Of a stretch of 64,000 bases of DNA, positions 53,665 to 61,370 are shown in pieces. The stretch's first letter is position 1. The number at the start of each line of letters is the position of its first letter. The notes under the pieces are model-generated. The model was not told the origin of the DNA, made no database searches, and saw nothing but the letters and a program-made list of their open reading frames with translations. A program made the translations under genes and the position numbers. The stretch is from Candidatus Phyllobacterium onerii (GTDB lineage: Bacteria; Pseudomonadota; Alphaproteobacteria; Rhizobiales; Rhizobiaceae), in assembly GCF_028331445.1 (NCBI RefSeq), contig NZ_JAQMHX010000003.1, positions 62,001 through 126,000 of the forward strand, given 5' to 3'.

Positions 53665-53665
53665 T

Positions 53666-54502
53666 ATGGATAAACGCGACCTTTCCCGCCTGTTCCAGGA
53701 GCGCATCAAAAGTCTCCTTGTCCGGAGCGGTGAAAACCAGTCAGCCTTTGCTGCCTCAGTTGGTATTGACCGTTCAGCCCTGTCGCAACTGCTTTCCGGT
53801 CAATCTACCAGGCTGCCGCGCGTTGAGACGTTGCTCAACATTGCCGAACGCCACGCCGTGTCGCTCGATTGGCTTTTGGGATTGAGCCAGGACGAAGGCA
53901 TTACAGGCGAACTTCGCCCAAGCATGGAAATAGAAGAAGGCTCGGATAACTTCGAGCGCACGCTCCTCGTCAAATGGCACGCTGAAGCGACCGGCAGCAA
54001 AATCCGCTACGTTCCCGCGCGCATCCCCGACCTGTTGCGGACACAGGCCGTGGTCGCGTACGAAACATCAATGGTCCACCGCGACCCGGCAGCCCAGTTG
54101 AGCGAGACCGCATTCCGGCTTGATTATAATCGACAACCGGGCACCGACATGGAAGTCTGTATGCCGTTTCAGACGCTAAGCGACTTCGCCGCCGGTTGCA
54201 GCATCTGGAGCGATCTTTCGCGCAAGGTCCGTCTCGAGCAGCTTAACCACATGGCCGAATTGATCGACGAGCTCTATCCGTCATTTCGACTGTATCTTTT
54301 CGACGGACGCGAGCGTTTCTCTGTCCCCTATACCGTTTTCGGTCCCTACCGCGCCGCTATATTTGTCGGGGAAATGTATCTGGTCCTGTACACAACGGAG
54401 GCGGTCCTGACCATGCAACGGCATTTCGACGGACTTATCCGGGTTGCCAAAGTCAATGCTCACGAAGTGGCTGGATACATTTCATCGCTGAAGGTCAGTT
54501 GA
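53666..54502 (+). CDS. XRE-family transcriptional regulator
   Basis: A 278-residue regulator. The N-terminal Cro/C1 helix-turn-helix spans residues about 8-65 (NQSAFAASVGIDRSALSQLLSG, then LPRVETLLNIAERHAVSLDWLLG). The long C-terminal part (about 200 residues, including IRYVPARIPDLLRTQAVVAYE and a Phe/Tyr-rich FSVPYTVFGPYRAAIFVGEMY) is probably a ligand-sensing domain not seen in small XRE proteins. It diverges from the desaturase gene and likely controls it. The ATG at 53666 is favoured by comparison with usual HTH spacing; a start 27 bases upstream is possible. Confidence 0.82.
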   Translation: MDKRDLSRLFQERIKSLLVRSGENQSAFAASVGIDRSALSQLLSGQSTRLPRVETLLNIAERHAVSLDWLLGLSQDEGITGELRPSMEIEEGSDNFERTLLVKWHAEATGSKIRYVPARIPDLLRTQAVVAYETSMVHRDPAAQLSETAFRLDYNRQPGTDMEVCMPFQTLSDFAAGCSIWSDLSRKVRLEQLNHMAELIDELYPSFRLYLFDGRERFSVPYTVFGPYRAAIFVGEMYLVLYTTEAVLTMQRHFDGLIRVAKVNAHEVAGYISSLKVS

Positions 54503-54540
54503 CCATGCGGCAAGCCTTGTCGCAAATGATTATTGACCAC

Positions 54541-54560
54541 ATATAAAGACTTCCTTATAT
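54541..54560. promoter_or_regulatory. Inverted repeat upstream of bmt, candidate operator
   Basis: ATATAA and TTATAT (54541-54546 and 54555-54560) form a 6-bp dyad with an 8-bp spacer, 33 bases before the bmt-type start. Methionine-cycle genes in proteobacteria are often controlled by ArsR-family SAM/SAH sensors binding AT-rich dyads near this position; the assignment here is only by analogy. Confidence 0.4.
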
Positions 54561-54592
54561 CGTTATTTAATTCATCCAAAGGAACGTGCGCC

Positions 54593-55606
54593 ATGGCCAT
54601 TGCAAACCCACTTGCTGATCTCATCGCCGAGAAGGGCGTTTTGCTGGCCGATGGCGCAACAGGTACAAACCTGTTTGCAACCGGGCTTGAAGCTGGCGAA
54701 GCTCCGGAACTCTGGAACGAAACACAGCCGGAGAAAATCATTGCGCTACATCAAGGGTTTGTCGATGCCGGAGCCGACATCATCCTGACCAATTCCTTCG
54801 GTGGCACACGCCATCGTCTGAAACTGCATCATGCGCAGGATCGTGTATTCGAACTCAACAAGAAGGCGGCCGAGCTGGCGCGCAGCGTTGCTGACAAGGC
54901 AGACCGCAAGGTCATTGTTGCAGGTTCCGTCGGTCCGACAGGCGAATTGCTAGTACCGCTCGGTGCCTTGACCGAAGAAGATGCGGTCGCGGCCTTCACC
55001 GAACAGCTGGAAGGCTTGAAGGCTGGTGGCGTGGACGTGGCGTGGATCGAGACGATGTCAGCTCCGGGCGAAATACGCGCAGCTGCAGAGGCAGCCGTCA
55101 AAGTTGGCCTTCCTTATGTCTATACCGGATCATTCGATACCGCCGGCAAGACCATGATGGGCCTTCCGCCGAAGGACATTCACGCTGTGGTCGACGGACT
55201 CGCGCAACGTCCAGTTGCCGTTGGCGCCAATTGCGGCGTCGGTGCCTCGGATATTTTGGCGTCTCTTCTCGACATGAGTGAAGCCGATCCTTCCGCAACG
55301 ATCGTTATCAAAGGCAACTGCGGCATACCGGAATTTCGCGGCGCGGAAATCTTCTATTCCGGCACTCCGGAACTGATGGCCGACTACGCCCATCTCGCAA
55401 TCAATGGCGGCGCAAAAATTATTGGCGGCTGCTGCGGCACATCATTCGAGCATTTGGCTGCCATGCGCAAAGCGCTCGACAGTCACACGCATGGCGAGCG
55501 GCCTTCTGTCGAGACAATCGTCGAGACCATCGGACCAATGCGCAACAAACTTGCTGCCCATGCCGATGATTTGCCAAGGCGGGAACGCCGCGGGCGGCGT
55601 GCATAG
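54593..55606 (+). CDS. bmt: Homocysteine S-methyltransferase, betaine-homocysteine methyltransferase type
   Basis: A 337-residue zinc-dependent TIM-barrel methyltransferase that moves a methyl group to homocysteine to form methionine. Zinc cysteines are visible in VGANCGVGAS (about residue 214) and the GGCCGTS pair (about 292). The N-terminal LADGATGTNLFATGLEAGEAP and TNSFGGTRHRL are family marks. A Bmt using glycine betaine is known from Sinorhizobium. In this locus, with free-standing corrinoid and pterin-binding proteins, it could instead take the methyl group from the corrinoid protein, as the N-terminal module of MetH does. AAAGGA lies about ten bases before the ATG. The C-terminus ends in an Arg-rich tail. 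Confidence 0.88.
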   Translation: MAIANPLADLIAEKGVLLADGATGTNLFATGLEAGEAPELWNETQPEKIIALHQGFVDAGADIILTNSFGGTRHRLKLHHAQDRVFELNKKAAELARSVADKADRKVIVAGSVGPTGELLVPLGALTEEDAVAAFTEQLEGLKAGGVDVAWIETMSAPGEIRAAAEAAVKVGLPYVYTGSFDTAGKTMMGLPPKDIHAVVDGLAQRPVAVGANCGVGASDILASLLDMSEADPSATIVIKGNCGIPEFRGAEIFYSGTPELMADYAHLAINGGAKIIGGCCGTSFEHLAAMRKALDSHTHGERPSVETIVETIGPMRNKLAAHADDLPRRERRGRRA

Positions 55607-55623
55607 ACAGGTTTGGCCGAAAA

Positions 55624-55642
55624 CCGGCGGTTTGACCGCCGG
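55624..55642. terminator. GC-rich hairpin between convergent bmt and padR
   Basis: CCGGCGGT pairs perfectly with ACCGCCGG around TTG, 17 bases after the bmt stop and 16 before the padR stop. There is no T run, so termination efficiency is uncertain; it probably serves both genes. Confidence 0.5.
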
Positions 55643-55658
55643 CTCTGCTCAACGATGC

Positions 55659-56264
55659 TCAGAGATCCTCAATCTCGCGGCGGACCCTCTTCAGGATTTC
55701 GCGCAACTGCTCCGCTTTTTCTGTTGTCAGCGATCCACTACGAAGTTTCGAGCGAAGCGCGAAACTCAATGCATGCATCTCTTCGCCCAGAGCAGCACCA
55801 TGTATCTCGCCTGAAGCGCTGTCGAGTTGGCCGTTGATCTTGTCTAGCTCCGCCCGGTTTTCCTCAAGATAGGCAAGCCCCTGGTCCGTGATCGTGTAGA
55901 GCCGCTTGTTGCCAGTTGTGGTGGAAGTGACAAGATCGGTTTCCTCCATCATCTGCAACATCGGGTAGATCGCACCGGCACTCGGAGTATAGGCCCCCTG
56001 GAATCTCGCCTCCAGCGCCTTGATAACGTCGTAGCCGTGACGTGGTTCTTCCGCGATCAAGCCGAGGACTACAAGGCGCAATGCGCCCGGATCGAACATG
56101 CGTGGGCCGCGCCCACCAAATGGACCGCCTCGGTGCCGCCCGAACGGACCGCCGCGTCCGCGGCCGCCAAAGCGACCGCCTCCCTCCTGCGAACCTGACA
56201 TTGACTCAACGCGCGACCAGTGGTCGCCGCCGTAGTTGTGGTGATTTCTGCAATGACCGTACAC
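55659..56264 (-). CDS. PadR-family regulator with His/Cys and Gly/Arg-rich N-terminal extension
   Basis: A 201-residue PadR regulator. The winged-helix domain (RLVVLGLIAEEPRHGYDVIKALE, then YTPSAGAIYPMLQMMEETDLV) begins only at about residue 50. Before it are a His/Cys-rich segment (GHCRNHHNYGGDHW) and a Gly/Arg-rich stretch (RFGGRGRGGPFGRHRGGPFG). Residues after about 130 form the usual coiled-coil C-terminus. A perfect AGGAGA six bases before GTG 56264 sets the start; an ATG at 56291 would put that Shine-Dalgarno inside the gene. The His/Cys segment could sense a metal, haem or corrinoid. Tandem palindromes upstream suggest autoregulation. Confidence 0.85.
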   Translation of the reverse strand: MYGHCRNHHNYGGDHWSRVESMSGSQEGGGRFGGRGRGGPFGRHRGGPFGGRGPRMFDPGALRLVVLGLIAEEPRHGYDVIKALEARFQGAYTPSAGAIYPMLQMMEETDLVTSTTTGNKRLYTITDQGLAYLEENRAELDKINGQLDSASGEIHGAALGEEMHALSFALRSKLRSGSLTTEKAEQLREILKRVRREIEDL

Positions 56265-56277
56265 GGAATATCTCCTA

Positions 56278-56343
56278 GTTATATCTTTCATACGTTATAT
56301 CTACACAAAGATATATCTTTATGCAAGTCAAAGATATATCTTT
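56278..56343. promoter_or_regulatory. Tandem palindromic operators upstream of padR
   Basis: AAAGATATATCTTT occurs twice as a perfect 14-bp palindrome (56307-56320 and 56330-56343, centres 23 bp apart). Two further partial copies (GTTATATCTTT near 56279 and GTTATATCT near 56294) lie between them and the padR start. PadR proteins typically bind ATGT/ATAT-rich dyads in their own promoters. Confidence 0.75.
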
Positions 56344-56401
56344 TAACGAGATTCCCGCCTAAGAGTTTGAATTAGCTTCTGTATTGATTACGGAAAGCAC
56401 G

Positions 56402-57093
56402 TCAGCCCTTCGCAAACGCCTTCATATGAAACCGCATCTGCGGCGCATTGTAGGCCTGCTCGCATCCCACAGGACACGCGCGGCGCGCCAAACAACCGCC
56501 TTTCAGGCACTCGTTCCCCTCTCCAGAAGCAAGATGAGAACGACAACGGACGACATTGTATCCGTCACCGGCAAAAGCATTCACTGGGCAAGCCGAAAGG
56601 CATGGCTTGTCCTGCAATCCTCGCAGGGATGATGTTGGGGACCACCGCTAGCAAAATCGAGTGCGCGATCGAATAGCAGCGCCCCGCGAAAGGCCTGCCA
56701 AAGCCCGTACTGTGGATGGATCAGTATTCCGAGTGGAGAAGGGCGCAGTCCCTCGGCGCGCATCGCCCATTGTTGAAACGGCAGATAGGGCCGATCGGAG
56801 GGAAACACGGCTATTGCACCGAACTTCACTGCGACGGCAGTCAGAACATCCTTGGACCATTGATCGAGCGGATCTTGGGAATCCGTGTGGTCTTGCCACC
56901 ACCGCGTAAAATGCGGCCAAATGGCCGACCCGAAATGGCCAACCAAGACAACGCTTCGAAAATGCCCCCCTCGAATCAAGGGCGAAGGAGCGTTCTCTTC
57001 GTCAAAAACAAAACCGCCGCGCGGGACCAAACCATATGGCTCCAGCGCGGCGGCGATTTGATTGGGGATCAGGTTTTCACGGTCATCCTGCAT
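56402..57093 (-). pseudogene. Fe-S (ferredoxin-like) protein gene with a one-base frameshift
   Basis: The first frame (57093 to 56581) encodes 170 residues beginning MQDDRENLIPNQIAAALEPYG and containing VLVGHFGSAIWPHFTRWW; it runs into HHPCEDCR and then loses homology. The -1/+1 shifted frame (from about 56617 to 56402) continues sensibly with DKPCLSACPVNAFAGDGY and then GGCLARRACPVGCE. Joined, CEDC-x-DKPC-LSACP makes a classical 4Fe-4S motif interrupted at about 56590-56602 by one missing base, so this is either a real pseudogene or an assembly error. AAGG precedes the ATG. Intact, it would be a soluble redox partner of about 230 residues for the corrinoid or MttB system; this role is inference. 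Confidence 0.75.
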
Positions 57094-57172
57094 CTGAACC
57101 CTTTACAGCAGAGGCCCAGACTTCCTGGTGGATCAGATCGGCCACTTTAGCCCGGCCGTCTTCGGGCTTCTT

Positions 57173-58759
57173 TCACGTGAACGCGTCGGGCATGGATGCC
57201 TTTTTCTTGGCGATGAACTCCTTGAGAGAATCGTCGATGGCCGGGTCGAGATAAGGCGCCTCATATGTTTCCAGCCAACGGCGAGCAAGTTCATTAGCGC
57301 GCTGATCCGCCCGCTTTTCGCCTTCCGCCAGCCATTGCTCGTACGAATTGTTATCAGCAATGTTCGAGCGATAGAATGCCGTTTGGAAGTTTGCCTGCGT
57401 ATGGTCGCAGCCAAGATAGTGGCTGCCGGGACCAACTTGCCGGATAGCAGCCATTGCCTGACCGTTCTCGGAGAGGTCGACGCCTTGGGCGATCTTCTGG
57501 GCCATACCGAGCTGATCGATATCCATCATGAATTTTTCATAGGAAGATACCAGACCGCCTTCGAGCCAGCCCGCCCCATGCAGCACGAAATTCGTGCCCG
57601 CAAGAAGCGTCGAATTCAATGTATTCGCGCTCTCATAAGCTGCCTGAGCATCGGAAACCTTGGAAGCACAGAGCGAACCACCGGTGCGGAAAGGCAATCC
57701 GCAGCGGCGTGCCAGTTGCGCAGCACCATAGGAAACCAATGATGGTTCGGGCGTACCAAAGGTCGGCGCACCTGATTGCATGGAGATCGACGACGCGAAT
57801 GTGCCGAAAATCACAGGGGCGCCCGGCCGGATCAGCTGAGTGAAAGACGCACCCGCAAGAACCTCCGCCAGGACCTGTGTGAGCGTACCTGCCACCGTAA
57901 CCGGGCTCATGGCGCCGGCAAGAATGAACGGCGTGACGATGCAAGCCTGATTGTTGCGTGCATAGACCTTCAATGCACCCAGCATCGTTTCGTCGAATAC
58001 CATGGGAGAATTCGCATTGATCAGACTGGTTAAAACAGTGTTCTGATCGAGATAATCCTCGCCAAACACCAGCTTGCACATGGAGATCGTATCTTCAGCA
58101 CGTTCGGGTGCTGTGACAGATCCCATGAAAGGCTTGTCGGAATATTTGATGTGGGCGTAGACCATATCAAGATGGCGTTTGTTGACGGGCACATCGACCG
58201 GTTCGCATACCGTACCGCCGGAATGATGAATAGACGGCGCCATGTAAGCCAGCTTGACGAAATTATTGAAATCTTCGATCGTCGCGTAGCGGCGAACCCC
58301 CTCAAGATCGCGAACGAAAGGCGGCCCATAGACCGGCGCAAAAACGGTAGCATCGCCGCCAATCTGGACGGAGCGCTCCGGATTGCGCGCATGCTGCGTG
58401 TAGATCGGCGGAGCAGTCTTCAGCAGAGAACGCGGCAAACCCTTGGGGAAATGTACCCGCTCGCCTTTGACGTCGGCACCGGCTTCTTTCCATAGTGCCA
58501 GGGCTTCCGCGTCATCGCGAAACTCGATGCCAATCTCTTCAAGCACCGTATCGGCGTTCGCTTCAATTATCGCCAAGCCTTCTTCATCCAACACTTCGAA
58601 GGTGCGTATCTTGCGCGTAATATAGGTCAGTGACTTACCAGGACCACCGCCCGAACGCGCAGCACGACGTGCAGCTGCGCCCGCGCCAGCGCCTCGTCCC
58701 CGACGTCCACCGCTTGTCTCCGCTTCCGCAGGTGCATCGACTGACGTTTCCTCAACCAT
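57173..58759 (-). CDS. Non-pyrrolysine MttB-family methyltransferase (paralogue 2)
   Basis: A second MttB-superfamily protein (528 residues), clearly diverged from paralogue 1. Shared landmarks are EGLAIIEANADTVLEEIGIEF, NSPMVFDETMLGALK, TPFILAGAMSPVTVAGTL and HGAGWLEGGLVSSYEKFMMD. No in-frame amber codon is present. The first 40 residues are low-complexity Gly/Arg/Ala (SGGRRGRGAGAGAAARRAARS). GAGGAG precedes the start. It diverges from the corrinoid protein gene across about 240 bp, so the methyltransferase and its methyl carrier may share a promoter region. Its amine substrate cannot be read from sequence. Confidence 0.85.
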   Translation of the reverse strand: MVEETSVDAPAEAETSGGRRGRGAGAGAAARRAARSGGGPGKSLTYITRKIRTFEVLDEEGLAIIEANADTVLEEIGIEFRDDAEALALWKEAGADVKGERVHFPKGLPRSLLKTAPPIYTQHARNPERSVQIGGDATVFAPVYGPPFVRDLEGVRRYATIEDFNNFVKLAYMAPSIHHSGGTVCEPVDVPVNKRHLDMVYAHIKYSDKPFMGSVTAPERAEDTISMCKLVFGEDYLDQNTVLTSLINANSPMVFDETMLGALKVYARNNQACIVTPFILAGAMSPVTVAGTLTQVLAEVLAGASFTQLIRPGAPVIFGTFASSISMQSGAPTFGTPEPSLVSYGAAQLARRCGLPFRTGGSLCASKVSDAQAAYESANTLNSTLLAGTNFVLHGAGWLEGGLVSSYEKFMMDIDQLGMAQKIAQGVDLSENGQAMAAIRQVGPGSHYLGCDHTQANFQTAFYRSNIADNNSYEQWLAEGEKRADQRANELARRWLETYEAPYLDPAIDDSLKEFIAKKKASMPDAFT

Positions 58760-59002
58760 TTTGTATCTCCTCAGCGCTTCACAAGCGCAGACTTCTTCTT
58801 AAGCAGGTCAAATCTAAACGTGGCACCAACAAGAGCGTTTCCGTGTGCGGCACCGGGTGGCGCATCGGAGACAAACTGCCGGTCGTTTTCGTCATTTACT
58901 AGGTCGCATTTAAGCGATGCGTTTTCAGCAACTTGCCCGATATGTTAAAGAAACACCAGTTATGTTAGTGACATTGCATAACGCTTGAGAGGAAGCATAA
59001 AA
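58760..59002. promoter_or_regulatory. Divergent promoter region of mttB paralogue 2 and the corrinoid gene
   Basis: A 243-bp gap between two outward-reading genes whose products are expected to act together. TGTTAAAGAAACACCAGTTA followed by TGTTAGTGACAT (58942 onward) is AT-rich and repeats GTTA twice; no riboswitch or clear dyad is recognised. It must hold both promoters. Confidence 0.45.
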
Positions 59003-59701
59003 ATGGCCGATGATGAAATCATTCTTTCGGAGCTTTCTGACGATGAACTCGTCGAGCAAATGCATGACGATCTTTATGACGGCCTGAAGGAAGAAATCGA
59101 GGAAGGCACCAACATTCTGCTTGAACGCGGTTGGGTGCCCTACAAGGTTCTGACCGAAGCTTTGGTCGAGGGCATGCGCATCGTTGGCGAAGACTTCCGG
59201 GACGGCATTCTCTTCGTACCTGAAGTGCTGCTCTCAGCCAACGCGATGAAGGCCGGCATGTTTATCCTGCGCCCTCTCCTTGCTGCAACCGGGGCACCGA
59301 AGCAGGGCAAGCTCGTCATCGGGACCGTCAAAGGCGACATTCATGACATCGGAAAAAATCTGGTCGGCATGATGATGGAAGGTGCCGGCTTCGATGTCAT
59401 CGACCTTGGTATCAACAATCCGGTCGAAAAGTATCTGGCAGCAATCGAAGAACATCAGCCCGACATTCTTGGCATGTCGGCACTACTCACAACAACCATG
59501 CCCTACATGAAAGTCGTCATCGACACGATGAAGGAAAAGGGTATCCGCGACGACTATATCGTACTCGTGGGCGGTGCACCCTTGAACGAAGAGTTTGGCA
59601 AGGCCGTCGGCGCGGACGCCTATTGCCGCGATGCGGCGGTTGCTGTTGAAACCGCCAAAGCCTACATGAAACGCAAACACAATCAGCTTTCGGGAGCTTG
59701 A
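59003..59701 (+). CDS. Methyltransferase cognate corrinoid protein (MtbC/MttC/MetH-B12 type)
   Basis: A free-standing methyl carrier (232 residues). Residues about 1-100 form the helical cap (VEQMHDDLYDGLKEEIEEG through FVPEVLLSANAMKAGM). The rest is a B12-binding Rossmann domain with the base-off motif DxHxxG in GTVKGDIHDIGKN (about residues 107-119), MSALLTTTMPYMK and VGGAPLNEEFG. GAGAGGAAG precedes the ATG at 59003. It would shuttle methyl groups between the MttB proteins, the pterin-binding protein and possibly homocysteine. A clear intrinsic terminator follows. Confidence 0.93.
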   Translation: MADDEIILSELSDDELVEQMHDDLYDGLKEEIEEGTNILLERGWVPYKVLTEALVEGMRIVGEDFRDGILFVPEVLLSANAMKAGMFILRPLLAATGAPKQGKLVIGTVKGDIHDIGKNLVGMMMEGAGFDVIDLGINNPVEKYLAAIEEHQPDILGMSALLTTTMPYMKVVIDTMKEKGIRDDYIVLVGGAPLNEEFGKAVGADAYCRDAAVAVETAKAYMKRKHNQLSGA

Positions 59702-59708
59702 TGGCGTG

Positions 59709-59740
59709 CAAAACGGCCGCATAAGCATGCGACCGTTTTG
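59709..59740. terminator. Terminator after the corrinoid gene
   Basis: CAAAACGG...CCGTTTTG with an inner CGCAT/ATGCG stem, starting seven bases after the stop. The T-rich 3' arm suits intrinsic termination of the plus-strand transcript, and the A-rich 5' arm could do the same for the opposite strand. Confidence 0.85.
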
Positions 59741-59790
59741 TTAGCAAGAAATCAATAAACGGCTGAGGCCCAGACGGCCCTAAGCGTTAA

Positions 59791-59946
59791 TTAATTGGCT
59801 GACTTTGCCACGCGATGACCAGCGCTCTGGGTCGCATTGACCGTATTGGCCGTATCTTGACCCATGCCGCGAATCGTATTGGCACAGCCCGCAAGTGCGA
59901 CGACTGCAAGTACAGCGGCAATTGGAGCGATATGTGATAGTTTCAT
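59791..59946 (-). CDS. Entericidin-family small lipoprotein
   Basis: A 51-residue lipoprotein. The signal sequence (IAPIAAVLAVVALAGC) ends in a lipobox, so Cys21 would be acylated; the rest (ANTIRGMGQDTANTVNATQ) is the conserved entericidin body. Entericidins are small envelope lipoproteins linked to stress and, in enterics, a toxin/antidote pair; the role in rhizobia is unknown. GGGAG lies nine bases before the ATG. It is divergent from the DUF1638 gene across 70 bases and is unrelated in function to the surrounding methyl-transfer genes as far as can be seen. Confidence 0.85.
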   Translation of the reverse strand: MKLSHIAPIAAVLAVVALAGCANTIRGMGQDTANTVNATQSAGHRVAKSAN

Positions 59947-60016
59947 GGACGGTATCTCCCGTTCTGCTAAAATTAAATCCAACGCTGGAACAACGCGATA
60001 GAGCAAGATCAGTTCC

Positions 60017-60643
60017 ATGAATGCAAGCCGAAAGTCGACGAAGACACCAGAGATCGTGCGGGTCATCGCTTGCGGGATGATTGCGCGCGAAATCCTCGCG
60101 ATACGCGAACAATTCGGCCTCGAGCATATTGATCTCAGGTGTCTCCCCGCGATTTATCATCACTATCCGGATAAGATTGCGCCATCGGTAGATCGCGCAA
60201 TTGTCAAAGCCAAAGCAGAAGGCATAACACGCATATTTGTCGGCTATGCAGACTGCGGTACAGGTGGCATGCTTGACCGCGTCTGTGAGAAACATGGCGT
60301 CGAACGCATCGCCGGCCCGCATTGCTTTTCGTTCTATGTCGGCAATGAAGCCTTCGCCTCACAGTGGGACGACGACATGACATCGTTTTTCATGACGGAT
60401 TTCCTCGCCCGCCATTTCGAGGCGTTCATGGTCAAACCGCTGGGACTGGATCGGCACCCGGAACTGCGCGATATGTATTTTGGTAACTACACCAAGATGA
60501 TCTACATGGCGCAGACTGATGATCCTAAGTTGAGCGCAAAGGCCGAGCGAGCGGCAGCTTTTCTTGGCCTGGCTTACGAGCGGCGCGTGACGGGCTATGG
60601 CGATCTCGTTCCCGCCTTGACCTCGGCTGCGGCTCCCGATTAG
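60017..60643 (+). CDS. DUF1638 protein of the corrinoid methyltransferase locus
   Basis: A 208-residue protein of the DUF1638 family, judged from VIACGMIAREI, LPAIYHHYPDKIAPSVDRAI, GYADCGTGGMLDRVCEKHG, GPHCFSFYVGNEAF and YMAQTDDP. Several conserved Cys/His residues suggest metal or corrinoid handling. In many genomes this family sits beside MttB-type methyltransferases and corrinoid proteins, as here. No function is established. It begins 70 bases from the divergent entericidin gene. Confidence 0.8.
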   Translation: MNASRKSTKTPEIVRVIACGMIAREILAIREQFGLEHIDLRCLPAIYHHYPDKIAPSVDRAIVKAKAEGITRIFVGYADCGTGGMLDRVCEKHGVERIAGPHCFSFYVGNEAFASQWDDDMTSFFMTDFLARHFEAFMVKPLGLDRHPELRDMYFGNYTKMIYMAQTDDPKLSAKAERAAAFLGLAYERRVTGYGDLVPALTSAAAPD

Positions 60644-60723
60644 ATTCTCTCCCCGATCGCCATCAGATGAACGACTTCTTCTTCTGTATGCCTGAATACC
60701 AATAAAACAGGTATCAATTCATT

Positions 60724-61302
60724 ATGCTTCGCGCTGGATTCGCCACGATTATCCTTATTGCTTGGACAACTGTCGCCCAAGCAGATGGTGCGATAACGCG
60801 GATTATCACAAAGCCTGATCAAGCGAAGCTCGATAAGTATGAAGAGACGATGGGCACGGCTGTCGATGAAGCAAAAAAAGGCGGCACTCCAGCCGACATA
60901 AAATGGCTGGAGGAAATCCTGGCCAAGCCCCACCTGCCCTTTAGTGAAGATTTCGATATGACTGGCGAATGGAAATGCCGAACGGCAAAGCTTGGCAACG
61001 CGCCGGCGCTGGTGATCTATAGCTGGTTCAAATGCCGTATCACGGACGATGGATCAGGCTGGATGCTGGAAAAAACGAGCGGTTCCCAGCGTACAAGGGG
61101 TCGTTTCTATACCGAGAGCGACAACCGCCTGACCTACCTTGGTGTCGGCTATGTTGCAGGTGAAAAGCCCAGGAACTACAGCGTCGGTCCCGACGTTGAT
61201 CAGGTCGGGTACGTTTACCGCACGGCAAAAAATGAGTTTCGAATCGAGTTTCCGGCGCCGGCTCGCGAATCTGTCGTGGATATCCTCGAACTGAAACGTT
61301 GA
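60724..61302 (+). CDS. Exported DUF4893-type protein
   Basis: A 192-residue secreted protein with an N-terminal signal (LRAGFATIILIAWTTVAQA). The body has MTGEWKCRTAKLGNAPALVIY, CRITDDGSGWMLEKTSGSQRTRG and YLGVGYVAGEKPRNYS, which I recall as DUF4893 features. Function is unknown. Its last four bases overlap the frame of the ExoD-like gene, though that gene probably starts later. It does not obviously belong to the methyl-transfer pathway. Confidence 0.7.
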   Translation: MLRAGFATIILIAWTTVAQADGAITRIITKPDQAKLDKYEETMGTAVDEAKKGGTPADIKWLEEILAKPHLPFSEDFDMTGEWKCRTAKLGNAPALVIYSWFKCRITDDGSGWMLEKTSGSQRTRGRFYTESDNRLTYLGVGYVAGEKPRNYSVGPDVDQVGYVYRTAKNEFRIEFPAPARESVVDILELKR

Positions 61303-61370
61303 GCTGTTTCGTCATTGCAATGTCACCAACCCGGTGCCATATGCGTCAAAATGTGAACAAAGACGAGAAG

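Noticed and set aside
59780-60322. 180-residue minus-strand frame opposite the DUF1638 gene
   Set aside because: The entericidin lipoprotein in another frame and the DUF1638 gene on the other strand both have family features and start signals; this frame has none.
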